27,115 bases of DNA. Source: JAVKDP01 sp040222185. GTDB taxonomy: Bacteria; Bacteroidota; Rhodothermia; Balneolales; Balneolaceae. Location of the stretch: contig JAVKDP010000023.1 in assembly GCA_040222185.1 (NCBI GenBank), forward strand, positions 1-27,115, given 5' to 3'. The notes beneath the pieces are model-generated. The model saw nothing but the letters and a program-made list of their open reading frames with translations, was not told the DNA's origin and searched no databases. Below are positions 16,187-25,970 of this stretch, one piece after another; position 1 is the stretch's first letter, and each line of letters opens with the position of its first letter. A program made the position numbers and the translations under genes.

Positions 16187-18571
16187 ATGTTTAGAAATTA
16201 TCTAAAAATCGCTTTAAGGAATCTGGTAAAGCAAAAGGGGTATGCTTTTATCAATACGGTAGGACTAGCAATCGGGATGGGAGTATGTCTCTTCCTGGTT
16301 TTGCTATCGCAATATGCTTTTACTTTTGACGCTTACCATGAGAATAGTGAACAGATATATCGACTGGCTGACGAGATAAAACAACAAAACGGAGATATCC
16401 TTGATGTTGCTATTTCGCCAAGCCCATGGGGGCAGGCTATGGTTAACGATTACCCGGAAATTAAAGAGTCTGTTCGGTTTTTAGGACGAGGCGCGGCTGT
16501 TGAGTATGAGGATAAAATCCTTCGACAAGGTGTTACTTATGTAGATGAATCTGTATTCAGAGTGTTTTCTTATCCATTCAAGTATGGTAATTCAGAAGGT
16601 GCTTTAGCACAACCCAACAGTATCGTACTTACAGAGCCTATGTCGATCAGGTATTTTGGAGAAGAAAATCCGGTTGGGAAAACTCTTTTATTAGACAAAG
16701 TCCCGTTTGAAATCACAGGTGTTTTACAGAAGCTAAACCCTCAATCAAGTTTTAGATTTAATTCTTTGGCTTCTTTTTCTTCGTTAAATGAAGAAAGCTA
16801 TTCGAGCATTAACAACTGGAGATCGCATAACTTATATACCTATCTCTTATTAGAGGAAGGAACTAACGTACCCGCTTTAGAAGCTAAATTTGGAGACTTC
16901 ATCGCAAAAAATGTAGGTGAAGAATATGTAGAACGCTATGTACCTCATCTTCAAAATGTGACCGACCTGCTTCTGAATTCGAATCTATATGCTGAGCACG
17001 GCGAAACACTCGAAGTTTCTTATGTATATATATTCTCAGCTATAGCTTTACTAATATTGATTATTGCCTGTATCAACTTTGTGAATCTCGCTACTGCACA
17101 AGGCTTAAAAAGGGCAAAAGAAGTAGGTGTTCGAAAAGTAATGGGTGCATTCAAGAATCAGCTTGTATTCCAGTTTTTAGCTGAGGCATTTTTATTGTCT
17201 GTGATTGCAGTCTTGATAAGCCTTGTACTCGTTGAACTTGCACTCCCCTGGTTTAATAATTTAACTGAATGGGAAGTTCAGGCTCACTACCTCTCAAATG
17301 CTTTCTACTTATTCTCCATTATTGGTTTCGTCGTTTTTGTAGGGTTATTGGCAGGTGGTTACCCGGCATTTGTTCTGTCTTCGTTCCGACCCGTAACTGT
17401 TTTAAAGGGTGAGAATACAGGCGTAAAAGGAAAATCAATTCTTAAAACCGGGTTAGTTATTACCCAGTTTACGGTTGCAATTTTTATGATTATTAGTACT
17501 GGAGCCGTAGATAGTCAGCTTGAGTATTTGAAGAATAAAGATTTGGGTTTTAATAAGGCTAATGTGCTTATAACAGCTTTTCCAAGCCAGGCTTCTAAAG
17601 ATAATGTGGATCTGGTTCGTGATGAATTATTCAGAATCCCAGGTGTTTCTGAAGTTGCTTTTAGCTCTAATATCCCGGGAAATGAATCCGGGAATCGTGC
17701 TTTATTTTTCCCGGAAGGTGATTTGGCCGAGAATGGTCTTTTGGTAAATAATTATTCGATTGATGATCACTTCATTTCTCAGTTCAAGCTGGAACTATTA
17801 AGTGGTAGAGACTTCAGTGCAAACTTTGCTTCAGATAGTATAAACTCCGTGATTATAAATGAATCAGCTGCATCCAGGTTTGGGTGGGAAGATCCCGTTG
17901 GTAAAGTTATATCAAGCTCAAGTGCTTCAGGTGAAAAAACTCCTTATACAGTGATTGGGATGGTTAAAGATTTCCATTATGAAACGCTTCACGCTTCCAT
18001 TCGCCCTTTGGTTATGAGAAATCTACCCAGCAACTTCTTTGATGTAAGTGTTCGAATTAACAGTGAGAATATTGCAGATGTTACAGATCAGATTTCTACT
18101 ACACTCAAGTCGTTGAATGATGGGATACCGGTTTGGTACTATTACCTGGAAGATGACATCGCTACAGATTACACTACCGAAGAAATAATTGGCGAAATGT
18201 TAAGGTACTTCACCTATTTAACCATCTTCATTGCATGTCTTGGTCTGCTAGGTTTGGTTTCCTTTACAGTTATTAATCGTAAAAAAGAGATTGGCATCAG
18301 AAAAGTGCTGGGTGCTTCCGTTAGAAGTATTGTTCAGTCCATTTCCCTGGAATTTGTAAAGCTTGTTGTTGTTGGATTTGTAATCGGTGCGCCATTGGCC
18401 TACTTCCTGGTTACACAATGGCTGAACAGCTTTGCCTATAGTAATCCACCAAGTGCCTTAATCTTTATCGGATCAGGGATTGTTACCATACTTATAGCGC
18501 TTTTAACAATTGGCTATCAAGCCATAAAAGCAGCACTTGCAAACCCTGTAGACAGTTTGAAAAGTGAATAA
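16187..18571 (+). CDS. FtsX/MacB-type ABC transporter permease (794 aa), first gene of the second unit
   Basis: Complete permease that opens the second unit, directly behind the sigma-54-like element. Helix 1 is about 20-42 (FINTVGLAIGMGVCLFLVLL, cysteine at 33). The first periplasmic domain ends with LNPQSSFRFNSLAS. Helix 2 is near 280-302 (IIACINFVNL), then EVGVRKVMGA near 312. Helix 5 starts near 418 (KTGLVITQFTVAIFMIIS). The second periplasmic domain has IGMVKDFHYETLH. The last block has FIACLGLLGL and KEIGIRKVLGA near 701, and the tail is NPVDSLKSE. The family N-terminus (MFRNYLKIALRNL) fixes the start. The ribosome site is poor: only AGG about 9 nt upstream. An ATG at 16180 starts a four-codon frame (M-H-Y-V, stop TAG at 16192-16194) that overlaps this start and could lower translation if used. 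Substrate unknown. Confidence 0.95.
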   Translation: MFRNYLKIALRNLVKQKGYAFINTVGLAIGMGVCLFLVLLSQYAFTFDAYHENSEQIYRLADEIKQQNGDILDVAISPSPWGQAMVNDYPEIKESVRFLGRGAAVEYEDKILRQGVTYVDESVFRVFSYPFKYGNSEGALAQPNSIVLTEPMSIRYFGEENPVGKTLLLDKVPFEITGVLQKLNPQSSFRFNSLASFSSLNEESYSSINNWRSHNLYTYLLLEEGTNVPALEAKFGDFIAKNVGEEYVERYVPHLQNVTDLLLNSNLYAEHGETLEVSYVYIFSAIALLILIIACINFVNLATAQGLKRAKEVGVRKVMGAFKNQLVFQFLAEAFLLSVIAVLISLVLVELALPWFNNLTEWEVQAHYLSNAFYLFSIIGFVVFVGLLAGGYPAFVLSSFRPVTVLKGENTGVKGKSILKTGLVITQFTVAIFMIISTGAVDSQLEYLKNKDLGFNKANVLITAFPSQASKDNVDLVRDELFRIPGVSEVAFSSNIPGNESGNRALFFPEGDLAENGLLVNNYSIDDHFISQFKLELLSGRDFSANFASDSINSVIINESAASRFGWEDPVGKVISSSSASGEKTPYTVIGMVKDFHYETLHASIRPLVMRNLPSNFFDVSVRINSENIADVTDQISTTLKSLNDGIPVWYYYLEDDIATDYTTEEIIGEMLRYFTYLTIFIACLGLLGLVSFTVINRKKEIGIRKVLGASVRSIVQSISLEFVKLVVVGFVIGAPLAYFLVTQWLNSFAYSNPPSALIFIGSGIVTILIALLTIGYQAIKAALANPVDSLKSE

Positions 18572-18583
18572 CCATACCTACCC

Positions 18584-21010
18584 ATGTTTAAGAATTACTT
18601 TAAAATTGCATTACGTAGTCTAAGTAAAAACAAAGCATACACAGTCATTAATGTCCTGGGACTTTCCTTTGGCCTGAGTTGCTGTATTATGATTTTATTC
18701 CATGTTCAGGATGAAACTTCGTACGACAAATTTTATGGTGATCAGGATAACCTATACCGGGTAGTTCTTGAACGAAAATATCCTGACCACGTTAGCAATT
18801 ATGCTATAATCCCGGCTGGTTTTTCTGAGATACTGGCTGAGGAAATCCCGGAAATCAAGCAATCTACCAGGCTTATTGGATTTCCTAACTTCTCGAATAT
18901 TGTTAAATATGAAGACAAGATTTTCGAGGAATATTATTTATTCTCGGCTGATTCAAACTTCTTTAGCGTACTCGACTTTAAGATGGTGCAGGGAGATCCA
19001 GCTACCGCATTGAAAAATCCGAATACTGTAATCCTTACCCAGTCTACATCAAAAAAGTATTTTGGTGATGATAACCCGATGGGTAAAAGTATTGATGTAA
19101 ATGGTAATTTGAGTGAAGTAGTTGGAGTTATGGAAGATGTTCCAGCAAATTCACATATCAAATTCGACTTCCTCTCCTCTTCTACAAACCTTGGCTTTCT
19201 GGCTAATCCAAATTATATCTCCTTTTCATCTTACACCTACATACAACTGGAAGACGGTGTAGATAAAAGTGTAGTTGAATCAAAATTACCTGCGGTAGTT
19301 GAAAAATATGCCAGTGGTGATATTGAGCAAAACCTGGGCCTGTCATATGCCGACTATACCGCTGCAGGAAATGGGTATATTTATACTCTTCAACCTATTG
19401 GGGATATTTATTTAACCTCAAACCTGGATGCTGAGATAAAACCTAACGGTAACATCGTATATGTATACATTTTCATCTCCATAGCCATATTTATACTTGT
19501 TATCGCTGGAATAAATTTTGTGAATCTAGCTACCGCTAAATCAGCTGACAGGGCAAGGGAAGTAGGACTTCGAAAAGTACTTGGTTCGGAAAGAAAGCAA
19601 CTGATTTTTCAGTTTCTGACTGAATCAACATTCATAACTTTTATTAGCTTAATACTTGGTATAGCAATTATTCAATTAGCTCTGCCTTATTTCAATGAAT
19701 TATCTGGCAAAGCCCTTGAATTTGGATTTCTATCCAATCAGTTAACTATTCCAAGCCTTATTCTTTTTGTACTACTTGTTGGAGTACTTGCAGGACTTTA
19801 CCCGGCTTTTTATATCTCTTCGCTCCAACCTATTGAGGTAGTAAAAGGAAAATTCAAATCTAACTCTAAAGGTAAGTTGCTTAGAAATGGCCTGGTTGTG
19901 TTTCAGTTTACGATCTCAATGATTCTTATTTCAGGAACATTGGTGGTGTATAGCCAAATGGATTTCATCCAGAATAAGCGACTGGGATTCAATAAAGAAA
20001 ATGTAATGGTAATTGAGCGGGCTAATGTAGTGGATCAATTAACCTCCTTTAAAAGTGCACTCGAAAATAATACCGAAGTCATCTCAGTTGGAGCAGCTTC
20101 AGCTATGCCGGGTGGTTACTTTTTCGGTGCTCAATTCCAAAAGCCCGGAATTGCGGATGTTCTCACTACTAAAACCATTTTTGCCGATGACCAGTACTTT
20201 GAAACTATGGGAATCACTTTAGTTGAAGGTCGGGAGTTTTCTGAAGATTTCTCTGACTCCTTAAACCTGATACTGAATCAGACTGCTGTTAAAACTTTTG
20301 GGTTAACTGATCCAATTGGCACCGTGCTTTCTCAAACCAATAATCTGCCTGACGGGACTATACAAACAACTAATTACACCGTAATTGGTGTTACCGATGA
20401 TTTCAACTTTGAATCTCTGCGAACAAGTGTAACACCTTTAGCTATTCTAAGCGATGAATCGAATGGAGCTTTTACTCCTTATGTACCCATAAGATTTCAA
20501 ACTACCGATATTCAACAAACTCTTGCCAATGTTGAGGAACTGTGGTTGAACTATGCTCCTGGAGAACCATTTCTATACTCCTTTTTAGATAGTGATCTGG
20601 GTGAGTTGTACAAATCTGAAAGAACATCAGGTACTTTGTTAGCCTTCTTTGCAGTACTTGCGATTATTATAGCTTGTGTTGGCCTCTTCGGCCTGGCAGC
20701 TTACATGGCTTTTCAGCGTACTAAGGAAATTGGAGTACGAAAGGTTCTGGGAGCCTCTATAGGTGGTATTATCCTACTTCTGTCAAAGGAGTTTACCAAG
20801 CTTGTGGGGATATCATTTCTATTCGCAGTACCAATCTCGTATTACTTAATGAACCAATGGCTTCAGAACTTTGCCTTTAGCGTTGAGTTAAGCATCTGGA
20901 CTTTTGTGCTTTCAGGTTTTATTGCACTTTCTGTTGCTCTTATCACAGTAAGCTGGCAATCCATTAAAGCTGCAATTATGAACCCGGTAAATAGTTTAAA
21001 AAGTGAATAA
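18584..21010 (+). CDS. FtsX/MacB-type ABC transporter permease (808 aa)
   Basis: Complete permease, 12 nt after its upstream neighbour. Helix 1 has a cysteine pair at 33-34 (SFGLSCCIMILF). Helix 2 near 292-314 has glycine where most copies have cysteine (VIAGINFVNL). The first cytoplasmic motif is EVGLRKVLGS near 325, with serine replacing the last alanine. Helix 5 starts near 432 (RNGLVVFQFTIS). The second periplasmic domain carries IGVTDDFNFESLR rather than KDFHF. The final block has IIACVGLFGLAAYM, KEIGVRKVLGA near 714 and the tail NPVNSLKSE. The spacer CCATACCTACCC contains no purine-rich ribosome site, unlike most junctions here. Translation may depend on coupling to the upstream gene or on leaderless-like initiation favoured by A-rich starts in Bacteroidota; that explanation is inference. 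Substrate unknown. Confidence 0.95.
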   Translation: MFKNYFKIALRSLSKNKAYTVINVLGLSFGLSCCIMILFHVQDETSYDKFYGDQDNLYRVVLERKYPDHVSNYAIIPAGFSEILAEEIPEIKQSTRLIGFPNFSNIVKYEDKIFEEYYLFSADSNFFSVLDFKMVQGDPATALKNPNTVILTQSTSKKYFGDDNPMGKSIDVNGNLSEVVGVMEDVPANSHIKFDFLSSSTNLGFLANPNYISFSSYTYIQLEDGVDKSVVESKLPAVVEKYASGDIEQNLGLSYADYTAAGNGYIYTLQPIGDIYLTSNLDAEIKPNGNIVYVYIFISIAIFILVIAGINFVNLATAKSADRAREVGLRKVLGSERKQLIFQFLTESTFITFISLILGIAIIQLALPYFNELSGKALEFGFLSNQLTIPSLILFVLLVGVLAGLYPAFYISSLQPIEVVKGKFKSNSKGKLLRNGLVVFQFTISMILISGTLVVYSQMDFIQNKRLGFNKENVMVIERANVVDQLTSFKSALENNTEVISVGAASAMPGGYFFGAQFQKPGIADVLTTKTIFADDQYFETMGITLVEGREFSEDFSDSLNLILNQTAVKTFGLTDPIGTVLSQTNNLPDGTIQTTNYTVIGVTDDFNFESLRTSVTPLAILSDESNGAFTPYVPIRFQTTDIQQTLANVEELWLNYAPGEPFLYSFLDSDLGELYKSERTSGTLLAFFAVLAIIIACVGLFGLAAYMAFQRTKEIGVRKVLGASIGGIILLLSKEFTKLVGISFLFAVPISYYLMNQWLQNFAFSVELSIWTFVLSGFIALSVALITVSWQSIKAAIMNPVNSLKSE

Positions 21011-21022
21011 TAAGGAGTCCTT

Positions 21023-23434
21023 ATGCTCAAGAATTACTTCAAGATTGCTCTTAGAAACTTAACCAGAAATAAGTCCTACGCATTTATAAATATATTCGGC
21101 CTGGCAATTGGGTTAACGTGTACTGTGCTAATCGGCCTATATGTTCTGCAGGAGTTTTCTTATGATGGATTTCATGAAAATAAAGATCGCATCTATCGTG
21201 TAGTTGAAAGCTACAACAGTGACAACGAAGAAAGATGGTATGCTACTACTTTCTCAGCTCTGGCTCCCACACTTCTACAGGAATATCCAAGTATAAAAAG
21301 GGTTACTCATGTATATCCGACCAATGCATTAATTACTAATTCCAATAATGCCAAGTACCAGGAAGAAACTATCATTTATGCAGATTCTTCATTCTTTGAG
21401 ATGTTCTCCTTCCAATTAGCTTCTGGAAATCCTGAAACGGTATTAGATAAACCTCTTACTGTGGTTATTACGGAGAGAACGGCAATTAAGCTTTTTGGTT
21501 CAACCGAAGTTTTAGGAAAGAACATTGTTTTTAACGACCAACGTGGAGCTTTTGATTTTGAAATAACGGGTGTTGCTGAAAACCCGCCTGCTAATTCTCA
21601 TATCCAGTTTGAATACGTTCTTTCATATGAGAGTTTAAAGCAAACCAGGGTGTGGGAATACAACAAATGGTATTACCCACCGATGTACACCTACGTTGAA
21701 CTTAATACGAATGAATCTCTGAGCGACCTTAGAGTAGCGTTCCCGGACTTCCAGCGTAAATATGTTGGATCTGAAGCTAGCATCCGGCAATTGGACTTAC
21801 AACCTATCTCTGATATCCGGTTACATTCCAATCTTCAAAATGAACTGACAACAACCTCTGACATCAGTTACATCTATCTTTTCTCAGCAATTGGCTTCTT
21901 TATTCTAATTATTGCCTGTATCAACTTCATGAACCTGGCTACTGCACGTTCTATGAAAAGATCTCGCGAAGTTGGAATGAGAAAAACCCTGGGTGCGCAA
22001 CGGAAACAGCTGATTGCCCAGTTCCTGGGTGAAGCCTTCATTATCACGTTGGTAGCTACTGCCCTGGCATTAACCATTTCAGAAAGCATCCTGCCTTATT
22101 TCAATTCTGTTTCAGGGAAGGAGTTGTCTTTATCAACTATTCCAACCATCCAGTTACTTGCAGGAATCACCGGAATAATATTGTTTGTTAGCCTGATTGC
22201 CGGAAGTTATCCAGCATTTTACCTCTCAGGATTCCGACCAATTCAAGTATTAAAAGGATCTACTAAAAAAGAAGGAAATTCTGCGACCTTCTTCAGAAAA
22301 GGATTGGTGGTATTCCAATTTTTCATCTCCACTGGTCTCATATTTGGTACATTCATTGTAACCCAGCAACTTGATTATTTACAAAACGAACGCCTTGGGT
22401 TTAATAAAGAGCAGGTAGCTATTATACCTGTCAGAGAGACCAACGATCAATTCAACATTAAATCTTTAAAAGATGAAATGTTAAGACTCCCAGGTATAGA
22501 ATCTGTCGCTGCAACTTCTGGTGTTCCCGGAATCGGAAGTGGAATACATGATTTTGCTGCAATTCCTTCAGATAACACAACCGACACTCTGACCTTAATG
22601 ACGGTTACCAGTGATCACTCCTTCGTTGAAACACTCGATCTAAGTCTTTTGAATGGGCGTGATTTTTCAGAAGAATACAGTACTGATGAAGACCAGGCAT
22701 TTATAATTAATGAAACTGCTGCCAAAAAGTTTGGATGGGACAACCCAGTAGGAGAAGAGTTAACGCTACGTTTCTATGTAGAGGGTTTAGTCGAAAAAAA
22801 GGGAACTGTAATCGGAGTGGTCCAGGATTTCCAATATCACTCTCTTCACAGAGAAATAGATCCTATTCTCATACAAGTTTATTCGTCAACCTATTATCAC
22901 GACTACCTTGCTGTTCGGCTTACTTCCGACAACATGCAATCCACACTCAACGATATGGAAGAAAAATGGGGCGCATTTAATCCTGACCGGCCATTCGAGT
23001 TCACTTTTCTGGATGATACTTTTGATGCCATGTATAAGGCTGAACAAAGGTTAGGACTCGTATTCAACTTATTTGCTATTGTAGCCGTAGCCATAGCCTG
23101 TTTAGGTCTATTCGGTTTAGCTTCCTACAGTACAGAGCAGCGATTGAAGGAGCTTGGGATCAGGAAAGTATTAGGGGCTTCGGTAACTGATATTCTGTCT
23201 TTACTTTCAAGAGACTTCCTGAAGCTTGTACTTATTGGATTTTTAGTTTCGATTCCGGTTGCCCTTTACTTCATGAATCTATGGCTTCAGAATTTCGCTG
23301 ACCGTATTGAATACAGCTTTGGCTTATTCTTCTTCGTTGGAGTTATAGCACTTGCCGTAGCTGTAATTGCGATAAGCTTTCAGACAACTCGGGCAGCACT
23401 AACCAACCCTGTAAAAAGTCTAAGAAGTGAATAA
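21023..23434 (+). CDS. FtsX/MacB-type ABC transporter permease (803 aa)
   Basis: Complete permease with a good ribosome site (AAGGAG at 21012-21017, five bases before ATG). Helix 1 is about 21-43 (NIFGLAIGLTCTVLIGLYVL). The first periplasmic domain has DSSFFEMFSFQL and PPANSHIQFEYV, like the copy at 3793. Helix 2 is near 283-305 (IIACINFMNLATARS), followed by EVGMRKTLGA near 315. Helix 5 begins near 425 (RKGLVVFQFFIS). The second periplasmic domain includes a glycine-rich GVPGIGSGIHDF and IGVVQDFQYHSLH. The last block has AIACLGLFGLASY and ELGIRKVLGA near 709, where the usual isoleucine is leucine. The tail is NPVKSLRSE, more basic than the rest. It is 12 nt from the upstream gene and 95 nt from the next. 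No clear terminator follows, so read-through to the next gene is possible. Confidence 0.95.
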   Translation: MLKNYFKIALRNLTRNKSYAFINIFGLAIGLTCTVLIGLYVLQEFSYDGFHENKDRIYRVVESYNSDNEERWYATTFSALAPTLLQEYPSIKRVTHVYPTNALITNSNNAKYQEETIIYADSSFFEMFSFQLASGNPETVLDKPLTVVITERTAIKLFGSTEVLGKNIVFNDQRGAFDFEITGVAENPPANSHIQFEYVLSYESLKQTRVWEYNKWYYPPMYTYVELNTNESLSDLRVAFPDFQRKYVGSEASIRQLDLQPISDIRLHSNLQNELTTTSDISYIYLFSAIGFFILIIACINFMNLATARSMKRSREVGMRKTLGAQRKQLIAQFLGEAFIITLVATALALTISESILPYFNSVSGKELSLSTIPTIQLLAGITGIILFVSLIAGSYPAFYLSGFRPIQVLKGSTKKEGNSATFFRKGLVVFQFFISTGLIFGTFIVTQQLDYLQNERLGFNKEQVAIIPVRETNDQFNIKSLKDEMLRLPGIESVAATSGVPGIGSGIHDFAAIPSDNTTDTLTLMTVTSDHSFVETLDLSLLNGRDFSEEYSTDEDQAFIINETAAKKFGWDNPVGEELTLRFYVEGLVEKKGTVIGVVQDFQYHSLHREIDPILIQVYSSTYYHDYLAVRLTSDNMQSTLNDMEEKWGAFNPDRPFEFTFLDDTFDAMYKAEQRLGLVFNLFAIVAVAIACLGLFGLASYSTEQRLKELGIRKVLGASVTDILSLLSRDFLKLVLIGFLVSIPVALYFMNLWLQNFADRIEYSFGLFFFVGVIALAVAVIAISFQTTRAALTNPVKSLRSE

Positions 23435-23529
23435 CTAGTTTTTTAGTCCCTCACCTTCAATTTCTAATGTTATTGGTGTAACCAGGCTGGTTTTACTACG
23501 TCTTACTCTCAGAACAAATTAACTACACT
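23435..23529 (+). promoter_or_regulatory. 95-nt gap with AACCAGGCTGGTT dyad
   Basis: This spacer between two permeases lacks the conserved module of the two larger gaps. The only structure I see is the perfect dyad AACCAGGCTGGTT at 23480-23492, flanked by GT and TTTAC. As RNA it gives only a 4-bp stem, too weak for a terminator. As DNA it could be an operator. TTGG at 23473-23476 lacks a GC at the sigma-54 spacing. A separate promoter here is possible but not shown. Confidence 0.25.
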
Positions 23530-25881
23530 ATGCTTACGAATTATTTAAAGACTGCCTTCCGGGGTTTCAGAAGACAAAAGAGTTCATTTTTTATAAATGT
23601 TGCCGGACTATCAATCGGATTAGCCTGTAGCTTTCTCATTTTTCTCTGGGTAATTGACGAAATGAATGTTGATAAATACCATGAAGATTCTGAACGTGTA
23701 GTTCAGGTTATGGAGCATCAGAATTATTCTGATGACATTATGACTACCATGTCTACTCCCGGTATTCTTGCTCGAACCCTTAAAGAAGAGGTTCCTGAAT
23801 TTGAATATACGTCAACCTACACATGGACCAACGATTATCTCTTTACTAAGGACAATCAATCTTTCCGGGAAACAGGTTTATATGTCGAAAATGACTATTT
23901 CAAGATTTTTAGTATCGATTTGATTTATGGCAATCGCGATGAACTTCTTACCAATCCAAATAGTGTTGTTCTTTCAGAATACATGGCTGAGAAATATTTT
24001 GGAGAAAGAAATCCTGTTGGAGAAGGCATAACTTTAGATAATGATCAGGAACTTACGGTTACAGGTGTATTCAGAGACATACCAAATAATTCCACATTCC
24101 AATATTCTTGTTTATTACGTTATGATGATTGGCTTTTAGAAAATGACTGGGCAAATCAATGGGGAAATAATGGCCCCCGAACCGTTGCTAAGTTAGTTCC
24201 TGGTGTAAATATTGAGGAGTTGAATGAAAAAATTGAAGGATTTGTAAAAACTAAAAATGAGGAATCTCATGTAGATTTGTTTGTATACCCGTTTGCAAAT
24301 CTTTACCTGTATGGTCAATTTGAGAATAAGCAGGTTGTTGGTGGTCGTATTGAATATGTAAGGCTGTTCACCATCGTGGCGATTTTCATTCTTCTTATTG
24401 CCTGTATCAATTTTATGAATCTTAGTACAGCAAAGGCAGCAAAACGATCTAAAGAAGTTGGTATTAGAAAATCTATCGGTGCCAGCCAGGGATCTTTAAT
24501 TGGTCAGTTTATTGGAGAGTCTATGATCATCAGTTTCTTCTCCTTATTTGTTTCCGTTTTACTTTTAGAACTGGTGCTACCTGTCTTTAATAACCTCACT
24601 GAAAAAGCAATTTCTGTGGATTATACTGACCCTGTATTACTAGCCATCTTTTTAGGAACAGTAGTAATAACAGGACTTGTATCCGGAAGTTACCCTGCCT
24701 TCTATCTTTCTTCAATGGAAGCGGTTAAGACATTGAAAGGATCACTTAAATCTTCCAGAAAAGAAGTTTTTGCCAGGAAAGGACTGGTAGTATTTCAGTT
24801 TAGCCTTTCCATCATATTGATTGTATCCACTCTTATCATTTACCGACAGATACAATTTACACAGAGTCAAAACCTGGGATACAACAAAGAAAACCTAATT
24901 TACTTTACTACTGATGATCAAATAGGTGAGCAGTGGCCGGCCTTCGAAGAGCAAGTTTCAAATGTACCGGGAGTGGTTAGTGTTTCCAGAACCACACATA
25001 GCTTCCTATATCAAAACAACAATACCATGGGCTTAGAATGGTCAGGAAAAGATCCTGATACCAGAATCCTGTTTGAGAATATTGGAATGGATTATGGGCT
25101 TATCGAAACCATGGGTGTTGAATTAATTGAAGGTAGAACATTCTCAGAAGACTTCGGTGCCGATACTTCAAAAATCATCTTCAATGAAGCTGCAATCGAG
25201 GTAATGGGCCTTGAAAATCCGATTGGAGAGGTAATTGAGCTCTGGGATGAAGAACGAGAAATCATAGGCGTTGTAAAAAACTTCCATTTCCAAAGCTTCA
25301 GAACTGAAGTAAATCCTCTCTTTTTCCGCCTGGAACCTGTGTATGTCTGGAGAGCATTTGTAAGAATAGAATCCGCAAACATTACTAATACATTGGCCCA
25401 AATTGAGGACATCTATAAATCCTTTAATGTAAACTATCCTTTTGATTACAACTTTATGGATGAACAGTACGCTAGTCTTTATCGCAGTGAAATGAGGGTG
25501 GGAGCTTTAGCAAGGTATTTTTCAATTATAGCAATCTTTATCTCATGCCTTGGACTCTTCGGGCTCTCAGCATTTACTGCTGAACAACGAGCCAAAGAAA
25601 TTGGAGTGAGAAAAGTACTCGGAGCAACTGTTCGAAGTCTTGTTCTTCTACTTTCGGGTGACTTCACAAAACTGGTTCTGATTTCAATTGCAATCTCCAT
25701 ACCGGTTTCCTGGTGGTTAATGCAAAAATGGATGGCTGACTTCGCGTACAGCTCCGGGATAGAGTGGTGGATTTTTGGAGTAGCAGGAGTCGCAGCTCTT
25801 ATAATAGCCTGGTTAACGGTGAGCTGGCAATCGATCAAAGCAGCACTTATGAATCCGGTTAAAAGCCTGAAAAGCGATTAA
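23530..25881 (+). CDS. FtsX/MacB-type ABC transporter permease (783 aa), shortest complete copy
   Basis: The shortest complete copy, with a compact first periplasmic domain. The N-terminus departs slightly from the family (MLTNYLKTAFRGFRRQK), with threonine at residues 3 and 8. Helix 1 is about 21-42 (INVAGLSIGLACSFLIFLW). The first domain ends with IPNNSTFQYSCLLRY. Helix 2 is near 277-299 (LIACINFMNLSTA), then EVGIRKSIGA near 310. Helix 5 starts near 416 (RKGLVVFQFSLSIILIVS). The second domain has IGVVKNFHFQSFR. The last block has FISCLGLFGL and KEIGVRKVLGA near 689. It is the only copy ending in aspartate (NPVKSLKSD). No ribosome site is visible in the AT-rich sequence before ATG. Its stop is only 2 nt from the second conserved regulatory module, so this gene closes the second unit. 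Substrate unknown. Confidence 0.94.
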   Translation: MLTNYLKTAFRGFRRQKSSFFINVAGLSIGLACSFLIFLWVIDEMNVDKYHEDSERVVQVMEHQNYSDDIMTTMSTPGILARTLKEEVPEFEYTSTYTWTNDYLFTKDNQSFRETGLYVENDYFKIFSIDLIYGNRDELLTNPNSVVLSEYMAEKYFGERNPVGEGITLDNDQELTVTGVFRDIPNNSTFQYSCLLRYDDWLLENDWANQWGNNGPRTVAKLVPGVNIEELNEKIEGFVKTKNEESHVDLFVYPFANLYLYGQFENKQVVGGRIEYVRLFTIVAIFILLIACINFMNLSTAKAAKRSKEVGIRKSIGASQGSLIGQFIGESMIISFFSLFVSVLLLELVLPVFNNLTEKAISVDYTDPVLLAIFLGTVVITGLVSGSYPAFYLSSMEAVKTLKGSLKSSRKEVFARKGLVVFQFSLSIILIVSTLIIYRQIQFTQSQNLGYNKENLIYFTTDDQIGEQWPAFEEQVSNVPGVVSVSRTTHSFLYQNNNTMGLEWSGKDPDTRILFENIGMDYGLIETMGVELIEGRTFSEDFGADTSKIIFNEAAIEVMGLENPIGEVIELWDEEREIIGVVKNFHFQSFRTEVNPLFFRLEPVYVWRAFVRIESANITNTLAQIEDIYKSFNVNYPFDYNFMDEQYASLYRSEMRVGALARYFSIIAIFISCLGLFGLSAFTAEQRAKEIGVRKVLGATVRSLVLLLSGDFTKLVLISIAISIPVSWWLMQKWMADFAYSSGIEWWIFGVAGVAALIIAWLTVSWQSIKAALMNPVKSLKSD

Positions 25882-25883
25882 AG

Positions 25884-25943
25884 CGTCCGAAAACGTACAC
25901 CCCTGTATAGAAACGAACAGTTAACTTGTGTAACTGTTCGTTT
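25884..25943 (+). promoter_or_regulatory. Upstream activator-type region, copy B of the shared module
   Basis: In order: CGTCCGA (25884), CGTACAC (25894), CTGTATA (25903), AAACGAACAG (25911-25920), then CTGTTCGTTT. The last two are parts of a perfect 13-bp inverted repeat, AAACGAACAGTTA at 25911-25923 and TAACTGTTCGTTT at 25931-25943, with a 7-nt loop. The distance from AAACGAACAG to the downstream TTTGGTACG element is 60 bp, exactly as in copy A. TTTT follows the right arm, so the repeat might also act as a weak terminator for the upstream gene, which has no other. Regulator binding is inferred from conservation between the two copies. Confidence 0.55.
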
Positions 25944-25970
25944 TAAGGTGCCTTAGGTCATATTTCATAC

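Noticed and set aside
16180..16194. Four-codon frame MHYV as a leader peptide gene
   Set aside because: It has no ribosome site of its own and is too short to judge. It is mentioned only as a possible effect on the overlapping start.
23470..23500. Terminator or sigma-54 promoter in the 95-nt gap
   Set aside because: The hairpin has only four base pairs and the TTGG has no GC at the required 10-base spacing. Only a possible DNA dyad remains.
25944..25955. TAAGGTGCCTTA palindrome
   Set aside because: Short, absent from copy A of the module, and likely chance.
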